DNA of 64,000 nt, taken from Pseudomonadota bacterium (GTDB lineage Bacteria > Pseudomonadota > Gammaproteobacteria > Xanthomonadales > Xanthomonadaceae). The notes under the pieces were generated by a model. The model worked only from the letters and a program-made list of their open reading frames with translations. It ran no database searches and was not told the DNA's origin. The stretch covers positions 62,001 to 126,000 of the forward strand of contig JAEWGI010000080.1 of assembly GCA_023388355.1 (NCBI GenBank), in the 5' to 3' direction. Below are positions 62,727 through 64,000 of the stretch, piece by piece (the first letter of the stretch is position 1; the number at the start of each line of letters is the position of its first letter). A program made the position numbers and the translations under genes.

Positions 62727-64000
62727 CACGCCGCCGCTCCTTCGTTCGCGGCCACCGCCCGCGGCGGCGCGGGTGCGAAATAGCCCACCAGCATGCACAG
62801 CAGGCCGTAGGCGATGAACGAGCCGATGCCCAGCAGGTCGCCCAGATGCTGGCGGTCGACCAGTACCAGCTTCGCCAGCACCACGCCCATCAGCACGGCG
62901 CCGGCCAGCCACAGCGTGCGCTGGCCGCGGCGCGAGCCCGAGATCCAGCCGATCACGCCCAGCACGCTCCAGACCACGGTCAGGCTGGTCTGCGCCAGGG
63001 TGTGGTCGAACATCGCCCCGTCCCACGGCACCCCGCCCCAGTGGTGCACAGACCGCAGGGTGAGCGCGGTGACGAGCATGAAGCCCGCGCCCGACAGCAG
63101 CCCGACGCGCGCGCCCTCCAGCGCCTGCGCGTGGCCCGACCACAGCCAGCGCGCCAGCATCACCAGCAGCGCCACCTGGAGCAGCTCCAGCGGGTTGAGC
63201 ACGGCCACCCACGCCAGCGGGGCCGGGTCGCCAGAAGCGAACTGGGTCGCCAGCCACCAGACCGCCAGCAGCAGGGCGACCACCGACTGCAGCACCGGAC
63301 GCAGTCGATCGAACTCTGCGTCGCGCGGCATGCGCAGCAGCGGCCACCCGCGGATCGACGCCACCAGCAGCAGGACCCAGGGCGCCGCGGCCAGGGCCAG
63401 GATCCAGCCTCGTCCGAAGCCCTGGTCGTGGAACAGCCAGGTCGCCGACAGCGACAGCACCAGGGGCCACGTCATCCACCATGCGAACTGCGCCCAGTCG
63501 CCGGTGCGGTCCCCGCCACCGCGCAGGCAGACCAGGCTGCGCGCGCCCAGCAGCGCATAGGCCAGCCAGGCCAGCGCGCCTGCGCCGCCGAACGGATGTT
63601 CGTGCGCGTCCATCTGGCCGAGTGCAAACGGCACCCCGGCCGCCAGCGCCACCAGGCTGGTGACGACCAGCGCGCGCGCGGGCCGCAGCCGGTACGCCTC
63701 CGCCGCCAGCCAGCCAGTGAGCGCGGTGGCCGCGAGCAGCGCATCGATCCGGACATCGCCGTGCACGAAGCTGGTGATCTCCGCATGCAGGTTGCCGCAC
63801 CACCACGCCAGTCCCCACAGGTAGTAGGCCAGGGCGATCCGCGGCTCGCCCGCCGCGCGGCATGCCCAGGCGCTGGCGAAGCCGGACAGCGCGATCAGCA
63901 GCATGCCCATGAACGCCGGGTTGGCCAGCGGCTGCAGGTCGTACACGGCGTCGGCGCCGAGCGCGTAGGCCACCGCGGCGGCCAGCTGCAGGCCCGCACC
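62726..64000 (-). CDS. DUF2339 family multi-spanning membrane protein, partial
   Basis: C-terminal part of a large membrane protein whose start lies beyond the right edge of the window. At least 420 residues are visible, almost entirely hydrophobic helices separated by short loops (AYALGADAVYDLQPLANPAF, LLIALSGFASAWACRAAGEP, LAKLVLVDRQHLGDLLGIGSFIAYGLLCM). The VDRQHLG... motif near the last helices is typical of DUF2339. The stop overlaps the DUF3999 start, so they form one operon. Function unknown; the pair occurs together widely in proteobacteria. Confidence 0.85.
   Translation of the reverse strand, partial: GAGLQLAAAVAYALGADAVYDLQPLANPAFMGMLLIALSGFASAWACRAAGEPRIALAYYLWGLAWWCGNLHAEITSFVHGDVRIDALLAATALTGWLAAEAYRLRPARALVVTSLVALAAGVPFALGQMDAHEHPFGGAGALAWLAYALLGARSLVCLRGGGDRTGDWAQFAWWMTWPLVLSLSATWLFHDQGFGRGWILALAAAPWVLLLVASIRGWPLLRMPRDAEFDRLRPVLQSVVALLLAVWWLATQFASGDPAPLAWVAVLNPLELLQVALLVMLARWLWSGHAQALEGARVGLLSGAGFMLVTALTLRSVHHWGGVPWDGAMFDHTLAQTSLTVVWSVLGVIGWISGSRRGQRTLWLAGAVLMGVVLAKLVLVDRQHLGDLLGIGSFIAYGLLCMLVGYFAPAPPRAVAANEGAAA

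Noticed and set aside
61389..63863. Apparent 824-residue extension of the DUF3999 protein
   Set aside because: The extension is an off-frame reading of the DUF2339 gene; the true start at 62726 has a signal peptide and overlaps the upstream stop.

Overview
The window is a chromosomal segment of a very GC-rich (visibly near 70 % GC) gammaproteobacterium, most likely of the Xanthomonadaceae/Lysobacteraceae (Luteimonas/Lysobacter-like). The signs are an SAH riboswitch in front of ahcY, two large TonB-dependent receptors (one of the Xanthomonas/Caulobacter sugar-receptor type), class I aldolase next to pyk and pgk, thiS-thiG-trmB adjacency, and GC-rich palindromic repeats in the gaps between genes. 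No prophage, insertion sequence, CRISPR array or rRNA operon was seen. One tRNA (Gly, anticodon CCC) is present.

Layout. (a) 0-7.7 kb: a tightly overlapping minus-strand operon of TonB receptor, MFS transporter, exported carboxylesterase, acyl-CoA ligase and TetR regulator. It looks like an uptake, hydrolysis and CoA-activation route for an unidentified ester. (b) 7.7-12 kb: ahcY behind an SAH riboswitch, then metF, with a secreted small protein and a DUF3228 protein between them. (c) 12-19.6 kb: a membrane diguanylate cyclase, a second secreted protein paralogous to the first, ilvE, an exported isoaspartyl methyltransferase, a histidine kinase/response regulator pair and rimK. (d) 19.6-25.7 kb: tRNA-Gly, a GDSL autotransporter esterase, thiS, thiG, trmB and an SLC13-type transporter. 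(e) 25.7-34.9 kb: ubiD-ubiU-ubiV facing ubiT-nadA-nadB and a PLP decarboxylase. UbiU, UbiV and UbiT are the known set for oxygen-independent ubiquinone hydroxylation, and FNR/ANR-like boxes lie in front of ubiD and in front of the decarboxylase.

(f) 35-43 kb: polysaccharide deacetylase, I78 inhibitor lipoprotein, an outer-membrane barrel, a frameshifted metal-dependent amidohydrolase, a remnant of an RHS-repeat gene, a Rieske protein, a FAH-family hydrolase, mscL and an M28 peptidase. (g) 43-50 kb: a LacI regulator, an AGE-family epimerase/isomerase, a PfkB sugar kinase and a large TonB receptor. Three matching palindromes (core GGTAAC-N-TACC type) in front of the AGE gene and the receptor tie them into one sugar regulon, plausibly for mannose or mannosides. 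(h) 50-64 kb: an SpoU RNA methyltransferase, a sodium:alanine-type symporter, an RND efflux pump with its adaptor, the glycolytic block fba-pyk-pgk, and a DUF3999/DUF2339 pair, the last gene running off the window edge.

Most of the window is ordinary housekeeping chromosome. The parts most worth following up are the putative anaerobic ubiquinone cluster with its candidate FNR boxes, the LacI sugar regulon, the ester-catabolic operon of unknown substrate, and the families of palindromic intergenic repeats, which favour the gaps between convergent genes.
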